DNA of 53,619 nucleotides from an uncultured Oscillospiraceae bacterium (GCA_900543295.1 UQQY01000003.1:1-53619); one strand, 5' to 3'. Shown: positions 42,596 to 51,230, numbered from the stretch's first letter. Program-made: numbers and translations. The notes: a model not told the origin generated them from the sequence alone.

Positions 42596-43245
42596 GTGCA
42601 TCCTCCTGTACTCTGTGACTCTCCCATTTTTTCGATCAGGTGTTTTGACAAGACCGCGAGAGAGTAAGCCATATTTTCATTCTGAACCAAAACGTTTTTA
42701 GGAACCTTCAGATGTACCGGCGCAAAATTCCAGACAGCCATAATCCCGCTTTCGATCAGCCGGTCGCATACCTCCTGCGCAGCAGGCGCAGGAGCCGTAA
42801 TAATACCCATTCGAATATTCATCCGCCGGCACAGATCCGGAAGCTTTTCCATCGGCAGCACCGGCTTGCCGTCAATCTTGATTCCGCATTTTTCCTGATC
42901 CGCATCAAACGCCGCAACTACCTCAAGTCCGTATTCCGAAAACCCATGATAACACAAAAGCGCCTGCCCAAGATGCCCGGCCCCAACGATAACGGCACGA
43001 TCCGCATTTCCATACCCCAGAAACTGCTCGATATCCTGAATCAGTCCCGCGGTAATATATCCGACCTTTGGCCGTCCGCCGGAACTGATCATGGCAAGGT
43101 CTTTACGAACCTGCACGTCGTTTAGCCCCAATTCCTCTGCTATGATGGTCGCGGAGATGTTCGGGGCTTCTTCCTCAGGCAGGGATTTCAAATAATTCAG
43201 ATAGGCCGGAAGACGTTCAAGCGTTTGCTTTGACACAGACCGCAT
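42592..43245 (-). CDS. rex: Redox-sensing transcriptional repressor Rex
   Basis: A 217-residue repressor that leaves DNA when NADH is high. The N-terminal winged helix contains TLERLPAYLNYLKSLPEEEAPNISATIIAEELGLNDVQVRKDLAMIS, followed by GRPKVGY. The Rossmann domain has AVIVGAGHLGQALLCYHGF and ends in a domain-swapped C-terminal helix (NENMAYSLAVLSKHL). Being inside the operon, it probably represses the Hdr/fumarate genes from a site upstream of fumarase, beyond the window edge. No clear full Rex box was found in the visible intergenic gaps. Confidence 0.95.
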   Translation of the reverse strand: MRSVSKQTLERLPAYLNYLKSLPEEEAPNISATIIAEELGLNDVQVRKDLAMISSGGRPKVGYITAGLIQDIEQFLGYGNADRAVIVGAGHLGQALLCYHGFSEYGLEVVAAFDADQEKCGIKIDGKPVLPMEKLPDLCRRMNIRMGIITAPAPAAQEVCDRLIESGIMAVWNFAPVHLKVPKNVLVQNENMAYSLAVLSKHLIEKMGESQSTGGCT

Positions 43246-43269
43246 TCCTACTATGCTCCTTCCGACAGC

Positions 43270-43584
43270 TTACTGTGCCGCCTGCTCCGCATCTCTCGCT
43301 TTATCAAGTTTTACGTTGCGGAAATAGAGCGCGACGTCAATGGAAATCTCAACAAAGTTCAGTATGTAGAAGAACCAGCTGAGATAGAACAGGAAGCCGT
43401 CCCCCTGTCCTGCGGCGAACAGCATGATTTTGCGGACAATGCCGAAAATATAGCCGATCAGCAGAAACACCTCAAAAAACAGGCTTTTGCCTTTGGCCGT
43501 TCTCGATGTCCAGGATTTGCGGATGGAAATCGGCCAGGAAAGGCCGAAGCAAAATATCATAAGCGCTTCCAATAAATCAGTCAT
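43270..43584 (-). CDS. Small PQ-loop-like membrane protein
   Basis: A 104-residue protein with three hydrophobic helices (residues ~3-20, 37-60, 66-90). The sequence GLSWPISIRKSWTSRTAKGKSLFFEVFLL resembles one PQ-loop/SemiSWEET half-transporter motif, with Trp-Pro in place of Pro-Gln. ATG at 43584 follows GGAG; a TTG further up has no site. It sits between the fumarate-reductase flavoprotein and rex. It is not a fumarate-reductase anchor of known type. It could move a substrate such as a dicarboxylate or hold the complex near the membrane; both are speculation. Confidence 0.65.
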   Translation of the reverse strand: MTDLLEALMIFCFGLSWPISIRKSWTSRTAKGKSLFFEVFLLIGYIFGIVRKIMLFAAGQGDGFLFYLSWFFYILNFVEISIDVALYFRNVKLDKARDAEQAAQ

Positions 43585-43608
43585 GTCTTTACTCCTCAAT
43601 TCACCGTT

Positions 43609-45207
43609 TTATCTTTTGTGCGTATAGTCCGGTAAAAGCTTCGGCGAGACCATATCGGTTTTGATTCCAGCCTCGGCCATCTCTTTTGCAAAGGCGTCCA
43701 CATGCGCAAGCGTCAATGCGCCGACTGTAGTCTCCTTACTTTTTGCGGCGGCATTTTTGCCCGCAGTTCTGCCAAATACGATGATGTCCAAAAGGGAGTT
43801 GCCCATCAGGCGGTTTCTGCCGTGGATGCCGCCGACCGCTTCGCCCGCGACAAACAGATTTTCGACGTTTGTCGTCATGCCGTCCGCCGTGATGTCTAAG
43901 CCGCCGTTTTGATAGTGCAGCGTCGGATAGACGAGAATCGGCTCTTTGCGGATGTCGATGCCATATTTTGCAAACATGCGCATCATTGCCGGAATACGTT
44001 TTTCAATTGTGCCCTCGCCGTTTTTAAGCTCAATCATTGGAGTGTCGAGCCATACGCCCAGGCCGCTTCCGGTTTCGACGCCTTCGCCGCGCGCATTGCA
44101 CTCGCGAATAATGGAGGCCGCCGCAACGTCACGCGTCTCCAGCGGGTGCATGAACACTTCGCCGTCCACATTGACAAGCTTCGCACCCAGAGAGCGAACC
44201 TTCTCCGTAACAAGCGCGCCGAAGATCTGCTCCGGATAAGCGGCGCCCGTCGGATGATACTGTAAGGTGTCCGCATACAGAAGCTTCGCGCCCGCACGGT
44301 AGCCCAGCACCAGACCGTCCGCCGTCGCGCCATAGTGGTTCGAAGTCGGAAAGCCCTGGTAGTGCATCCTGCCTGCGCCGCCGGTTGCAATAATAACTGT
44401 TTTGGCGCGCGCGATCAGAATGTCTTTTGTCTCCATGTTGAGGAGAACGGCGCCCGCAGCTTTTCCGTTTTCATCTAAAATCAGCTCGATTGCGGAGGTG
44501 AAATCTACAACCGGAATCCCGCGGTTTAATACCTCGTCGCGCAGAGTACGCATGATTTCCGCGCCGGAATAGTCCTTCGCCGCATGCATTCTTTTTCTCG
44601 ATGTGCCGCCGCCGTGAGTGGTAATCATCGTGCCGTCCGGCGCTTTATCGAATTCCACACCCAAATCGTTGAGCCACTGAATCGCCTCCGGCGCTTCAGT
44701 GACAAGGCGATAGAGAAGTTCCGGCTTTGCGGCAAAATGACCGCCGCCGAATGCGTCAAGATAGTGAACGGCAGGAGAGTCATTCGGCTTATCCGCCGCC
44801 TGAATACCGCCCTCCGCCATCATGGTGTTGGCGTCGCCGATGCGCAGCTTGGTAACAATCATAACGTCCGCGCCGGCCTCATTCGCCTCAATTGCCGCGG
44901 AAGCGCCCGCTCCGCCGCCGCCGATCACCAGCACGTCTACGTCATAATCAACTTTGGAGAGATCAATATCCGCCGGATTGATGCGGCTGTTCGCCTGCAA
45001 AATTGCAGCAAGCTCAGTCGGCACTTTTTCGCCCTTATTCGGGCCGATCTTCAGTACGTCAAATTCGTCCTGCTTATAGTCCGGATGATAGGTGGAAAGG
45101 AGGTTTTCTTTCTCCTCCGCCGTCATTCTGGCAGGTTCCAGAACAGCGTTTGCCTCTCTTGCGGCCTCGACTTTTTTAAGCGATTCCGTCATATTGCTCG
45201 GATACAT
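43609..45207 (-). CDS. Fumarate-reductase/succinate-dehydrogenase-type flavoprotein
   Basis: A 532-residue FAD protein. FAD is bound by DVLVIGGGGAGASAAIEANEAG from about residue 91. Active-site residues of fumarate reductases are present: LQYHPTG (His318), TRD with Arg359, LHYQNGG (His431), and GRNRLMGNSL (Arg465). A helical N-terminal extension of about 90 residues precedes the FAD domain and is unusual for FrdA; it may dock to the partner complex. There is no twin-Arg or Sec signal, so it is cytoplasmic. It pairs with the iron-sulfur gene 15 bases upstream. Aspartate-oxidase or other ene-reductase activity is a less likely alternative. Confidence 0.85.
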   Translation of the reverse strand: MYPSNMTESLKKVEAAREANAVLEPARMTAEEKENLLSTYHPDYKQDEFDVLKIGPNKGEKVPTELAAILQANSRINPADIDLSKVDYDVDVLVIGGGGAGASAAIEANEAGADVMIVTKLRIGDANTMMAEGGIQAADKPNDSPAVHYLDAFGGGHFAAKPELLYRLVTEAPEAIQWLNDLGVEFDKAPDGTMITTHGGGTSRKRMHAAKDYSGAEIMRTLRDEVLNRGIPVVDFTSAIELILDENGKAAGAVLLNMETKDILIARAKTVIIATGGAGRMHYQGFPTSNHYGATADGLVLGYRAGAKLLYADTLQYHPTGAAYPEQIFGALVTEKVRSLGAKLVNVDGEVFMHPLETRDVAAASIIRECNARGEGVETGSGLGVWLDTPMIELKNGEGTIEKRIPAMMRMFAKYGIDIRKEPILVYPTLHYQNGGLDITADGMTTNVENLFVAGEAVGGIHGRNRLMGNSLLDIIVFGRTAGKNAAAKSKETTVGALTLAHVDAFAKEMAEAGIKTDMVSPKLLPDYTHKR

Positions 45208-45222
45208 GGACAAACTCCTCCT

Positions 45223-45897
45223 TTATTTCTCAATTTCTCTGTTGTTATAAAGCTCTTTCATCTCTTCAACTGGCTTCTGCATCAGAGCTTCCAAAAGCTC
45301 GTTGAACGTGCCGTCCTTAATTTCCTGCACACGGTCTGCAAGATGCTGGGACTTCGGCGCAAGATATTTGCCGTTTAAGCGGCGTGCAAGCAGTGCAACC
45401 TGCGGATGCGAGATGCCTGCCGGGCAGCGGGAGGAGCAAACGCCGCACATCACGCAGTCAAAGGATTCCTCTGCGCATTTTTCAAACTCGCCGCGCTGCG
45501 CATAGGCGATGTACTGCATGACGTTTAACTCCTGTGTGCAGCTCTTGGTGCAGGCGTTGCAGCCGATGCAGCTGTAGATTTCCGGATAAAGCTGCATCAT
45601 AATTTGCTCGGTCGGTTTGACCTCGTTGATGTCATAGACCTGCTTCACAAGCGGGAAGAAGGGGAGCGTTGCGATGTACATGCCTTCTTCCACCTTTGTC
45701 TGACATGCAAGGCAGACTTTAAGCTCCTGCACGCCCTTAATGCGGTAAATTGTCGCGCACGCACCGCAGAAGCCGTTGCGGCAGCCGCAGCCGCGGACAA
45801 GCTGATAACCCGCGTACTCCATCGCGCGCATGATGGTAAGCTCCGCCGGTACGCTGTATTTCTTTCCGAACAAGAATACGTTGACCATCTGTTCCAT
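45223..45897 (-). CDS. Fumarate-reductase-type iron-sulfur subunit (FrdB/TfrB-like)
   Basis: A 224-residue electron-transfer subunit. The N-terminal [2Fe-2S] domain has Cys39, Cys44, Cys47 and Cys62 (CRNGFCGAC...C). The C-terminal domain has two full CxxCxxCxxxC sets, Cys110-120 and Cys148-158, implying two [4Fe-4S] clusters rather than the [4Fe-4S]/[3Fe-4S] pair of respiratory FrdB. That resembles methanogen thiol:fumarate reductase TfrB, though without its HdrB half. It would pass electrons from the Hdr/Flx module to the flavoprotein. ATG at 45897 follows GAAAGAGG; the 20-residue longer frame is disfavoured. Confidence 0.85.
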   Translation of the reverse strand: MEQMVNVFLFGKKYSVPAELTIMRAMEYAGYQLVRGCGCRNGFCGACATIYRIKGVQELKVCLACQTKVEEGMYIATLPFFPLVKQVYDINEVKPTEQIMMQLYPEIYSCIGCNACTKSCTQELNVMQYIAYAQRGEFEKCAEESFDCVMCGVCSSRCPAGISHPQVALLARRLNGKYLAPKSQHLADRVQEIKDGTFNELLEALMQKPVEEMKELYNNREIEK

Positions 45898-45994
45898 ATC
45901 GGTACCTCTTTCCTTGGTTAATAATTTCCTATCGATAAGCCTTTCGTATAACGGCAATCCGTGAAATATGTCTCACTCTTCACAGCAGCACCGC

Positions 45995-46825
45995 TTAATA
46001 TTCGTTCGGCAGCTCGTCGAGTTCATCGCAGCGGAATACTGGGCCGTCCTTGCAGACGTATTTCGAGCCGATGTTGCAGCGGCCGCACTTGCCGATGCCG
46101 CACTTCATGCGAAGCTCCATTGTAGTGAACACCTGCGTCTTGTCGAAGCCCAATTCCTGCAATCCTGCCAGCGTGAATTTAATCATGATCGGCGGACCGC
46201 AGATAATGGCCGTCTTGTTTACATCAAATCCAAGCTCTTTGACATAGTTCGGAACAAAGCCGACATGGCCGTCCCAGCCCTCCTGCTCGCGGTCGATAGT
46301 CAGATAGACATTCACGTCTTCGTCCTTGCACCATTCGTTCACAATCTCGTTGTAGTCCATGAGGTCGTCCATGCTGCGGGAGCCGTATACGATGTCGATG
46401 TGACCATAGTTTTCGCGCTTGTCGCGGACATAGTTGATGACGGAATGGAGCGGTGCCAGACCGACGCCGCCGGCGATGAAGAGCAGGTCTTTGCCTTTAA
46501 ACGCCGTATCCACCGGAAAACTGTTTCCGTACGGACCGCGGACGGTAATCTGCTGACCCACCTCCATGGAGTGGAGCCATGTGGTCAAACAGCCGCACTC
46601 CTTAATGCTGAATTCCATATATTCCTTGGTCGGTGAAGAGGTGATGGAGATCATCGCCTCGCTGATGCCCGGAACCGAGAGCATTGCGCACTGTCCCGGA
46701 AGATGCGCAAACGGCTTTTTTCCGTCCGGTGTTGCAACGCGGAAGGTTTTAATATCAGGCGTTTCGACACGGATATCCGTGACCGTAACAACCTGCGGGA
46801 TCAGAGTCTCTTTGATTTCGCTCAT
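45995..46825 (-). CDS. FlxA-like FAD/NAD(P)H oxidoreductase
   Basis: A 276-residue ferredoxin-reductase-fold protein similar to PyrK, hydrogenase gamma (HydG) and FlxA of the Flx-Hdr complex. The FAD domain has HLPGQCAMLSVPG and SITSSPT; the NAD(P) domain has LLFIAGGVGLAPLHSVINYV and AIICGPPIMIKFT. A C-terminal [2Fe-2S] set is CGIGKCGRCNIGSKYVC. It should take hydride from NADH or NADPH. ATG at 46825 makes an ATGA overlap with the previous stop and follows GGAGGG; the 19-residue longer start is rejected. Confidence 0.88.
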   Translation of the reverse strand: MSEIKETLIPQVVTVTDIRVETPDIKTFRVATPDGKKPFAHLPGQCAMLSVPGISEAMISITSSPTKEYMEFSIKECGCLTTWLHSMEVGQQITVRGPYGNSFPVDTAFKGKDLLFIAGGVGLAPLHSVINYVRDKRENYGHIDIVYGSRSMDDLMDYNEIVNEWCKDEDVNVYLTIDREQEGWDGHVGFVPNYVKELGFDVNKTAIICGPPIMIKFTLAGLQELGFDKTQVFTTMELRMKCGIGKCGRCNIGSKYVCKDGPVFRCDELDELPNEY

Positions 46826-47844
46826 GCTTTTTTCCCTCCAAGCGTTTTCATTACTTTTACAATGTTCATTGAGATCGGGCATTTCTGAAGACAGCGTCCG
46901 CAGCCCACACAGCCAAACTCCCCGTTGTTGTTTGCAGGGAAATAGACAAGCTTGTGCATAAAGCGCTGACGAAAGCGTTCAAGCTGGCTGGTACGCGGAT
47001 TGCCGTGCGCCATTTTCGTAAAATCGGAGTACATGCAGCTATCCCAGCAGCGGAAGCGCTTTATGCCGTGACCGGTGTTGAAATCTTTAATATCGTAGCA
47101 CTGGCACGTAGGGCATACAAACGTGCAGGTGCCGCAGCCGAGGCATGCCTCGGACAGGCTTTTCCACTCCGGCGCATTAAATTTTTCCATCATAACGTCG
47201 CCGCCGAAGCCATCCGTTGTAAGATCCTTAAGCGGAAGCTTTGCGAGAATTTTTTTCGTTTCTTCTTTCTGCGCGTTTACCGCATCACTGTCCGCGTCGC
47301 TGAGCAGATCGGATAAGGCCGCAAGCAGTGCCCCGCCCTTTTCGGTTTTGGCGTCAAAATAGATGGCATCTTCGGTTTTCCATGATGCAACATCGCCCTC
47401 CGGATCGGTTGCATCAATGTCAAAGGTACCGCAGAAGCAGGTCTCCTGCGGACGGGTGCAGGCCATGGAGACGATGGTGCCATGTTCACGGCGGTTTTTA
47501 TAGTACGTATCGACCGGATCGGCGAGAAAGACCTTATCGAGAATCGAAAAGCTTCTTGCATCGCAGGAGCGCACGCCGAAGACCACAAAATCCTCGCTTT
47601 CGGTGCGCGGATCGATGACCTCAATGGACTTGCCCTCCATTTTGAATTCAACCAGATTCTCCGTCTGTGGGAAAAAGAAGTCCTTCGCGCTGCGGACCGT
47701 GTTCAGCGCAGAGGAAAGGGTCATGCCCTCGCAAAAGCGTGTGTATTTCGCGCCGGTCTCGGTATCCACCGGGAGATACAGCGTCTCTTTTTCGGCAATA
47801 GCCGCAAACAGCGCGGGAAGTTTTTCGAGTGAAAGCTTTTTCAT
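46822..47844 (-). CDS. FlxB/HydB-like iron-sulfur protein (paralogue 1)
   Basis: A 340-residue protein like the beta subunit of soluble [NiFe] hydrogenase/sulfhydrogenase and anaerobic sulfite reductase A. The N-terminal domain has DFVVFGVRSCDARSFSILDKVFL and IVSMACTRPQETCFC. The C-terminus has two [4Fe-4S] sets, CLGCGTCTFVCPTCQC and CVGCGRCLQKCP. It is related to the next gene upstream, which suggests duplication. It would carry electrons between FlxA-like and MvhD/HdrA. GGGGGG precedes the ATG. Confidence 0.85.
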   Translation of the reverse strand: MKKLSLEKLPALFAAIAEKETLYLPVDTETGAKYTRFCEGMTLSSALNTVRSAKDFFFPQTENLVEFKMEGKSIEVIDPRTESEDFVVFGVRSCDARSFSILDKVFLADPVDTYYKNRREHGTIVSMACTRPQETCFCGTFDIDATDPEGDVASWKTEDAIYFDAKTEKGGALLAALSDLLSDADSDAVNAQKEETKKILAKLPLKDLTTDGFGGDVMMEKFNAPEWKSLSEACLGCGTCTFVCPTCQCYDIKDFNTGHGIKRFRCWDSCMYSDFTKMAHGNPRTSQLERFRQRFMHKLVYFPANNNGEFGCVGCGRCLQKCPISMNIVKVMKTLGGKKA

Positions 47845-47845
47845 C

Positions 47846-48814
47846 TTATTTCTCCCCCCTATGGTAAACGACGCTCGGCTCTGCGTCGTTTGTGGTATAA
47901 TTCGTAAGCGGCGCGCGGGACTCGGTATCCTCGCCCGCCTGGTACTCGCCGTACAGCTCGTTGATGTCCTTGATAAATTTGCGGTTTAACAGGTGCAGCG
48001 GGATCTGCTGCGGGCACACGCGCGAGCATTCGCCGCAGTCGGTGCAGCGGCCCGCAACATGAAATGCGCGTATAATGTGGAACATATTCTCCTCGAAGGA
48101 GTCCGCTGCCGCCTTGTTTGCGATGCCGGAAGCGTCGTTGTCAAATACGCACTTTTCGCAGGAGCACGCCGGACATACGTTGCGGCAGGCGTTGCAGCGG
48201 ATACAGCGGGAGAGCTCGTTCCGCCAAAATTCAAAGCGCTCGTCTGGCGTCATTGCCTCAAGCTTTGCCACCATGTCGAAGCGGTTCGAATCGAGGACCT
48301 CGCCGTCCTCGCCCAAAAGCTCGTCGTATGCAACATGTTTTTTGCTCTTGCAGGAGGTGCAGCGCTCCGCAAGCACGTCGCTGCGGGAGACGTTTTTGTC
48401 TCCGTAAAGCGTTTCAATATGAACCGCTTCTCCGTCCACCGCAATACCGGTAATCCCTTCCGCTACAGCCTTTACCTTTTCCGCACTCACTTTTCCGTCG
48501 CAGGGAACGCCGACAGCATAAACGTTGTCGCGCAGAATGCGGTGCTCTTTTATTAGCTGGTTAAAGCTGTATGTATCGCACGGCTTTAAAAAGACAAGGA
48601 TTTTTCCCTCTTTGCGGCTCTCTTTAATCAGATATTTCGAGAGGTTGTTGCCGCAGAAGTCGTCGTACACAAAGCCGCTTTTAAGCTCTTCCTCGGAGGT
48701 GAACACAGCCGGCGTTACATCGTAAACGAATTCGCCCTTTTTCCAGCCGAGCACACGGCTTACCGTGCCGTCCGCCAGAAGCGCCGCTGCGCGTGCAATC
48801 ATTGTTTCTTGCAT
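47846..48814 (-). CDS. FlxC/FrhB-like iron-sulfur protein (paralogue 2)
   Basis: A 322-residue protein with a FrhB/HydB-like N-terminal domain (NNLSKYLIKESRKEGKILVFLKPCDTYSFNQLI, VYAVGVPCDGKVS), a CTSCKSKKH motif, and two [4Fe-4S] sets: CIRCNACRNVCPACSC and CTDCGECSRVCPQQ. Its PCDTYSFNQL aligns with SCDARSFSIL of the following gene, so the two are paralogues. It overlaps the MvhD-like gene by 16 bases, and GGAGG lies 6 bases before the ATG. Likely the second Flx electron carrier. Confidence 0.82.
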   Translation of the reverse strand: MQETMIARAAALLADGTVSRVLGWKKGEFVYDVTPAVFTSEEELKSGFVYDDFCGNNLSKYLIKESRKEGKILVFLKPCDTYSFNQLIKEHRILRDNVYAVGVPCDGKVSAEKVKAVAEGITGIAVDGEAVHIETLYGDKNVSRSDVLAERCTSCKSKKHVAYDELLGEDGEVLDSNRFDMVAKLEAMTPDERFEFWRNELSRCIRCNACRNVCPACSCEKCVFDNDASGIANKAAADSFEENMFHIIRAFHVAGRCTDCGECSRVCPQQIPLHLLNRKFIKDINELYGEYQAGEDTESRAPLTNYTTNDAEPSVVYHRGEK

Positions 48815-49236
48815 CTCAAATCCTCCAGTCTCTTGTTTTCACCGAGCTTTGTAACGGTCTCAACAAACTCGTTCATTGTCGCAGCAAATTTTGCGCCCTC
48901 TGCCGCAGAGACCCACTCCACACGGGTACGCTCCTTTTCGATGCCCAGATAATCAAGCATGGAAAACAAAAGCGTCATTCTTCTTCTTGCATAATAGTTG
49001 CCGGACGTATAGTGGCAGTCGCCCGGGTGGCAGCCGCAGATGATTACGCCATCCGCACCGCGCTGAAACGCGCGCAGGATGAACATCGGGTTTACGCGGC
49101 AGGAGCACGGCACGCGAATGATCTTAACGTCCGCCGGATAGTTTAAGCGGTTCGTGCCGGCCAAATCCGCGCCCGCATAGGAGCACCAGTTGCAGCAGAA
49201 GGCCACAATTTTCGGTTTGAATTCATTTACTTGCAT
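48799..49236 (-). CDS. mvhD: MvhD/FlxD-like [2Fe-2S] subunit
   Basis: A 145-residue hydrogenase/Flx iron-sulfur subunit that links the electron-input module to HdrA. The five-Cys pattern is visible: FCCNWCSYAGADLAG, IRVPCSCRVNP, ICGCHPGDCHY. It overlaps hdrA by 10 bases, the standard coupling for hdrA-mvhD pairs. No hydrogenase large subunit is in the window, so NAD(P)H via the FlxA-like subunit is the expected donor. Confidence 0.93.
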   Translation of the reverse strand: MQVNEFKPKIVAFCCNWCSYAGADLAGTNRLNYPADVKIIRVPCSCRVNPMFILRAFQRGADGVIICGCHPGDCHYTSGNYYARRRMTLLFSMLDYLGIEKERTRVEWVSAAEGAKFAATMNEFVETVTKLGENKRLEDLRCKKQ

Positions 49237-51215
49237 ATCGCGTCAACCTCCGCCATGATCTGGCTGTTCGAGAAGCCCTTTAAATCCATTGCGCCGGACG
49301 GGCAGGCAACGGTGCATGCGCCGCAGCCTTGGCATACCGCCTCGTTTACAGAAGCGACGCGGCGGACCTGAACTGTGCGGTCAGGCATTCTGAACTCTTT
49401 GTCCACATATGTGATTGCGCCGTACGGGCAGACCTTCTCGCAGGAGGAACAGCCGTTGCACATCATCTCGTCAGAGTGTGCGACGCACGGATTGCAGGTG
49501 AGCTTATCCTTGGCAAGCAGGCCGATAACCTTTGCCGCAGCCGCACCCGCCTGAGAAACCGTCTCCGGAATGTCCTTCGGGCCCTGGCATGTTCCGGACA
49601 GGAATACGCCGGCAGTAGGGCTTTCAACAGGACGCAGCTTCGGATGCGCCTCAGTGAAGAAGTCGTTTGTGTCCATGCTTGCGGTAAGCATGGTTGCAAG
49701 CGGGCGCGCACTTTTGTCCGGCTCAATCGCCGCTGCAAGCACGACTAAATCCGCCGCAATATGGAGCTGCTCGTTTGCAATCAGATCGGACGCCTGCACC
49801 ATCAGCTTATCGCCCTCGGGCGCAACTTTGCCGACCATGCCTTTGATGTAGTGAACGCCGTATTCCTCGACGGCACGGCGGTAGAACTCGTCGAAGTTCT
49901 TTCCCGGGGTGCGCACATCGATGTAGAAAACGTAAACATCGGTATCCGGATATTTTTCACGCGTCAGCATAGCGTGCTTTGCCGTATACATGCAGCAGAT
50001 TTTCGAGCAGTAGGGCTTGCCGCAGCCCGAGGTATCGCGGGAACCGACGCACTGCACAAATACAATTGTGTGCGGATGCTTTCCGTCGGACGGACGCAGA
50101 AGCTTGCCAGCGGTCGGTCCGGCCGCATTGGTCAGACGCTCAAACTCAAGCGAGGTGATGACGTCCGAACTCTGAGAATATGCGTATTCGTCAAAATTAT
50201 CGAGCTTAATCGGGTTAAAGCCCGTTGCGACGACAATTGCGCCGTATTCGCGCTCAACAAGCTCGTCTTTCTGTTTATAGTCGATGGCGCCCGCAGTGCA
50301 GACCTTCGAGCAAACGCCGCACTTGCCGGTTTTTAGCATAGTGCAGTAGTTCGCGTCGATGGTGGCAACCTTCGGAACGGCCTGCGCAAACGGAATGTAG
50401 ATGGCGCGGCGGTTGTCCATGCCGAGATTGAATTCGTTCGGCACTTTCCTCTGCGGACATTTCTCCGTGCAGAGGCCGCAGCCAGTGCAGACGTCCTCTT
50501 TGACATAACGCGCCTTTTTGCGGATGGTGACGTTAAAATTGCCGACAAAGCCCTTCACTGCGTCAACCTCGCTGTAGGCATAGATATTGATTTTCTCATG
50601 CTGCGCCACATCGACCATCTTCGGGGTCAGAATGCACGCCGCGCAGTCGAGCGTCGGGAAGGTCTTGTCGATCTGAGCCATTTTGCCGCCGATTGTGGCG
50701 TTTTTTTCCACAATATCGACCTCAAAGCCTGCGTCCGCAATATCGAGCGCCGTCTGGATACCCGCAATACCGCCGCCGATGACCAGCGCGCGCTTTTTAA
50801 CCGGACTTTCGCCCGCGATAAGCGGCGCGTTTAAACAGACCTTTGCAACAGCCGCGCGCGCTAAAATAATGGCTTTTTCCGTGCCGGTTGCCATATCCTT
50901 ATGAATCCAGGAGCACTGCTCGCGGATATTTGCGACCTCAAGCATATACGGATTCAACCCAACCGACGCAACAGCCTTGCGGAACGTCGCCTCGTGCATA
51001 CGCGGCGAGCAGGAGCAGATGACAACGCCGGTGAGATTATGCTCCTTTACAGCGTCCTTTACGATATTCTGGCCCGCCTCGGAGCACATATATTGATAGT
51101 TGGTGGAGAACACAACGCCCGGTTCGGACTTGAGCGCCTCGGCAACCGCCTTGACGTCAACCGTGCCGGCAATGTTGCTTCCGCACCAACATACGAATAC
51201 ACCAATTCTCTGCAT
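49227..51215 (-). CDS. hdrA: Heterodisulfide reductase subunit A-like, electron-bifurcating
   Basis: A 662-residue FAD/iron-sulfur protein and the likely bifurcation site. The N-terminus VFVCWCGSNIAGTVDV and CSCSPRMHEATFR are HdrA hallmarks. FAD is bound by RALVIGGGIAGIQTALDIADAG. Clusters are supported by CTGCGLCTEKCP, CGVCSKVC, FVQCVGSRD with KPYCSKICCMY, and C-terminal CNGCSSCEKVCP and CQGCGACTVACP. The length is that of the compact HdrA of methanogens rather than the extended bacterial forms. AGGAGAAAC precedes the ATG. It would send low-potential electrons to ferredoxin and high-potential electrons onward via HdrC/HdrB or the fumarate-reductase pair. Confidence 0.95.
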   Translation of the reverse strand: MQRIGVFVCWCGSNIAGTVDVKAVAEALKSEPGVVFSTNYQYMCSEAGQNIVKDAVKEHNLTGVVICSCSPRMHEATFRKAVASVGLNPYMLEVANIREQCSWIHKDMATGTEKAIILARAAVAKVCLNAPLIAGESPVKKRALVIGGGIAGIQTALDIADAGFEVDIVEKNATIGGKMAQIDKTFPTLDCAACILTPKMVDVAQHEKINIYAYSEVDAVKGFVGNFNVTIRKKARYVKEDVCTGCGLCTEKCPQRKVPNEFNLGMDNRRAIYIPFAQAVPKVATIDANYCTMLKTGKCGVCSKVCTAGAIDYKQKDELVEREYGAIVVATGFNPIKLDNFDEYAYSQSSDVITSLEFERLTNAAGPTAGKLLRPSDGKHPHTIVFVQCVGSRDTSGCGKPYCSKICCMYTAKHAMLTREKYPDTDVYVFYIDVRTPGKNFDEFYRRAVEEYGVHYIKGMVGKVAPEGDKLMVQASDLIANEQLHIAADLVVLAAAIEPDKSARPLATMLTASMDTNDFFTEAHPKLRPVESPTAGVFLSGTCQGPKDIPETVSQAGAAAAKVIGLLAKDKLTCNPCVAHSDEMMCNGCSSCEKVCPYGAITYVDKEFRMPDRTVQVRRVASVNEAVCQGCGACTVACPSGAMDLKGFSNSQIMAEVDAICK

Positions 51216-51230
51216 GATGTTTCTCCTTCC

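Noticed and set aside
45898..45994. Internal Rex site or promoter upstream of the FrdB-like gene
   Set aside because: Only a TTAAC half-site is present and no acceptable -35/-10 pair; the gap looks like ordinary operon spacing.
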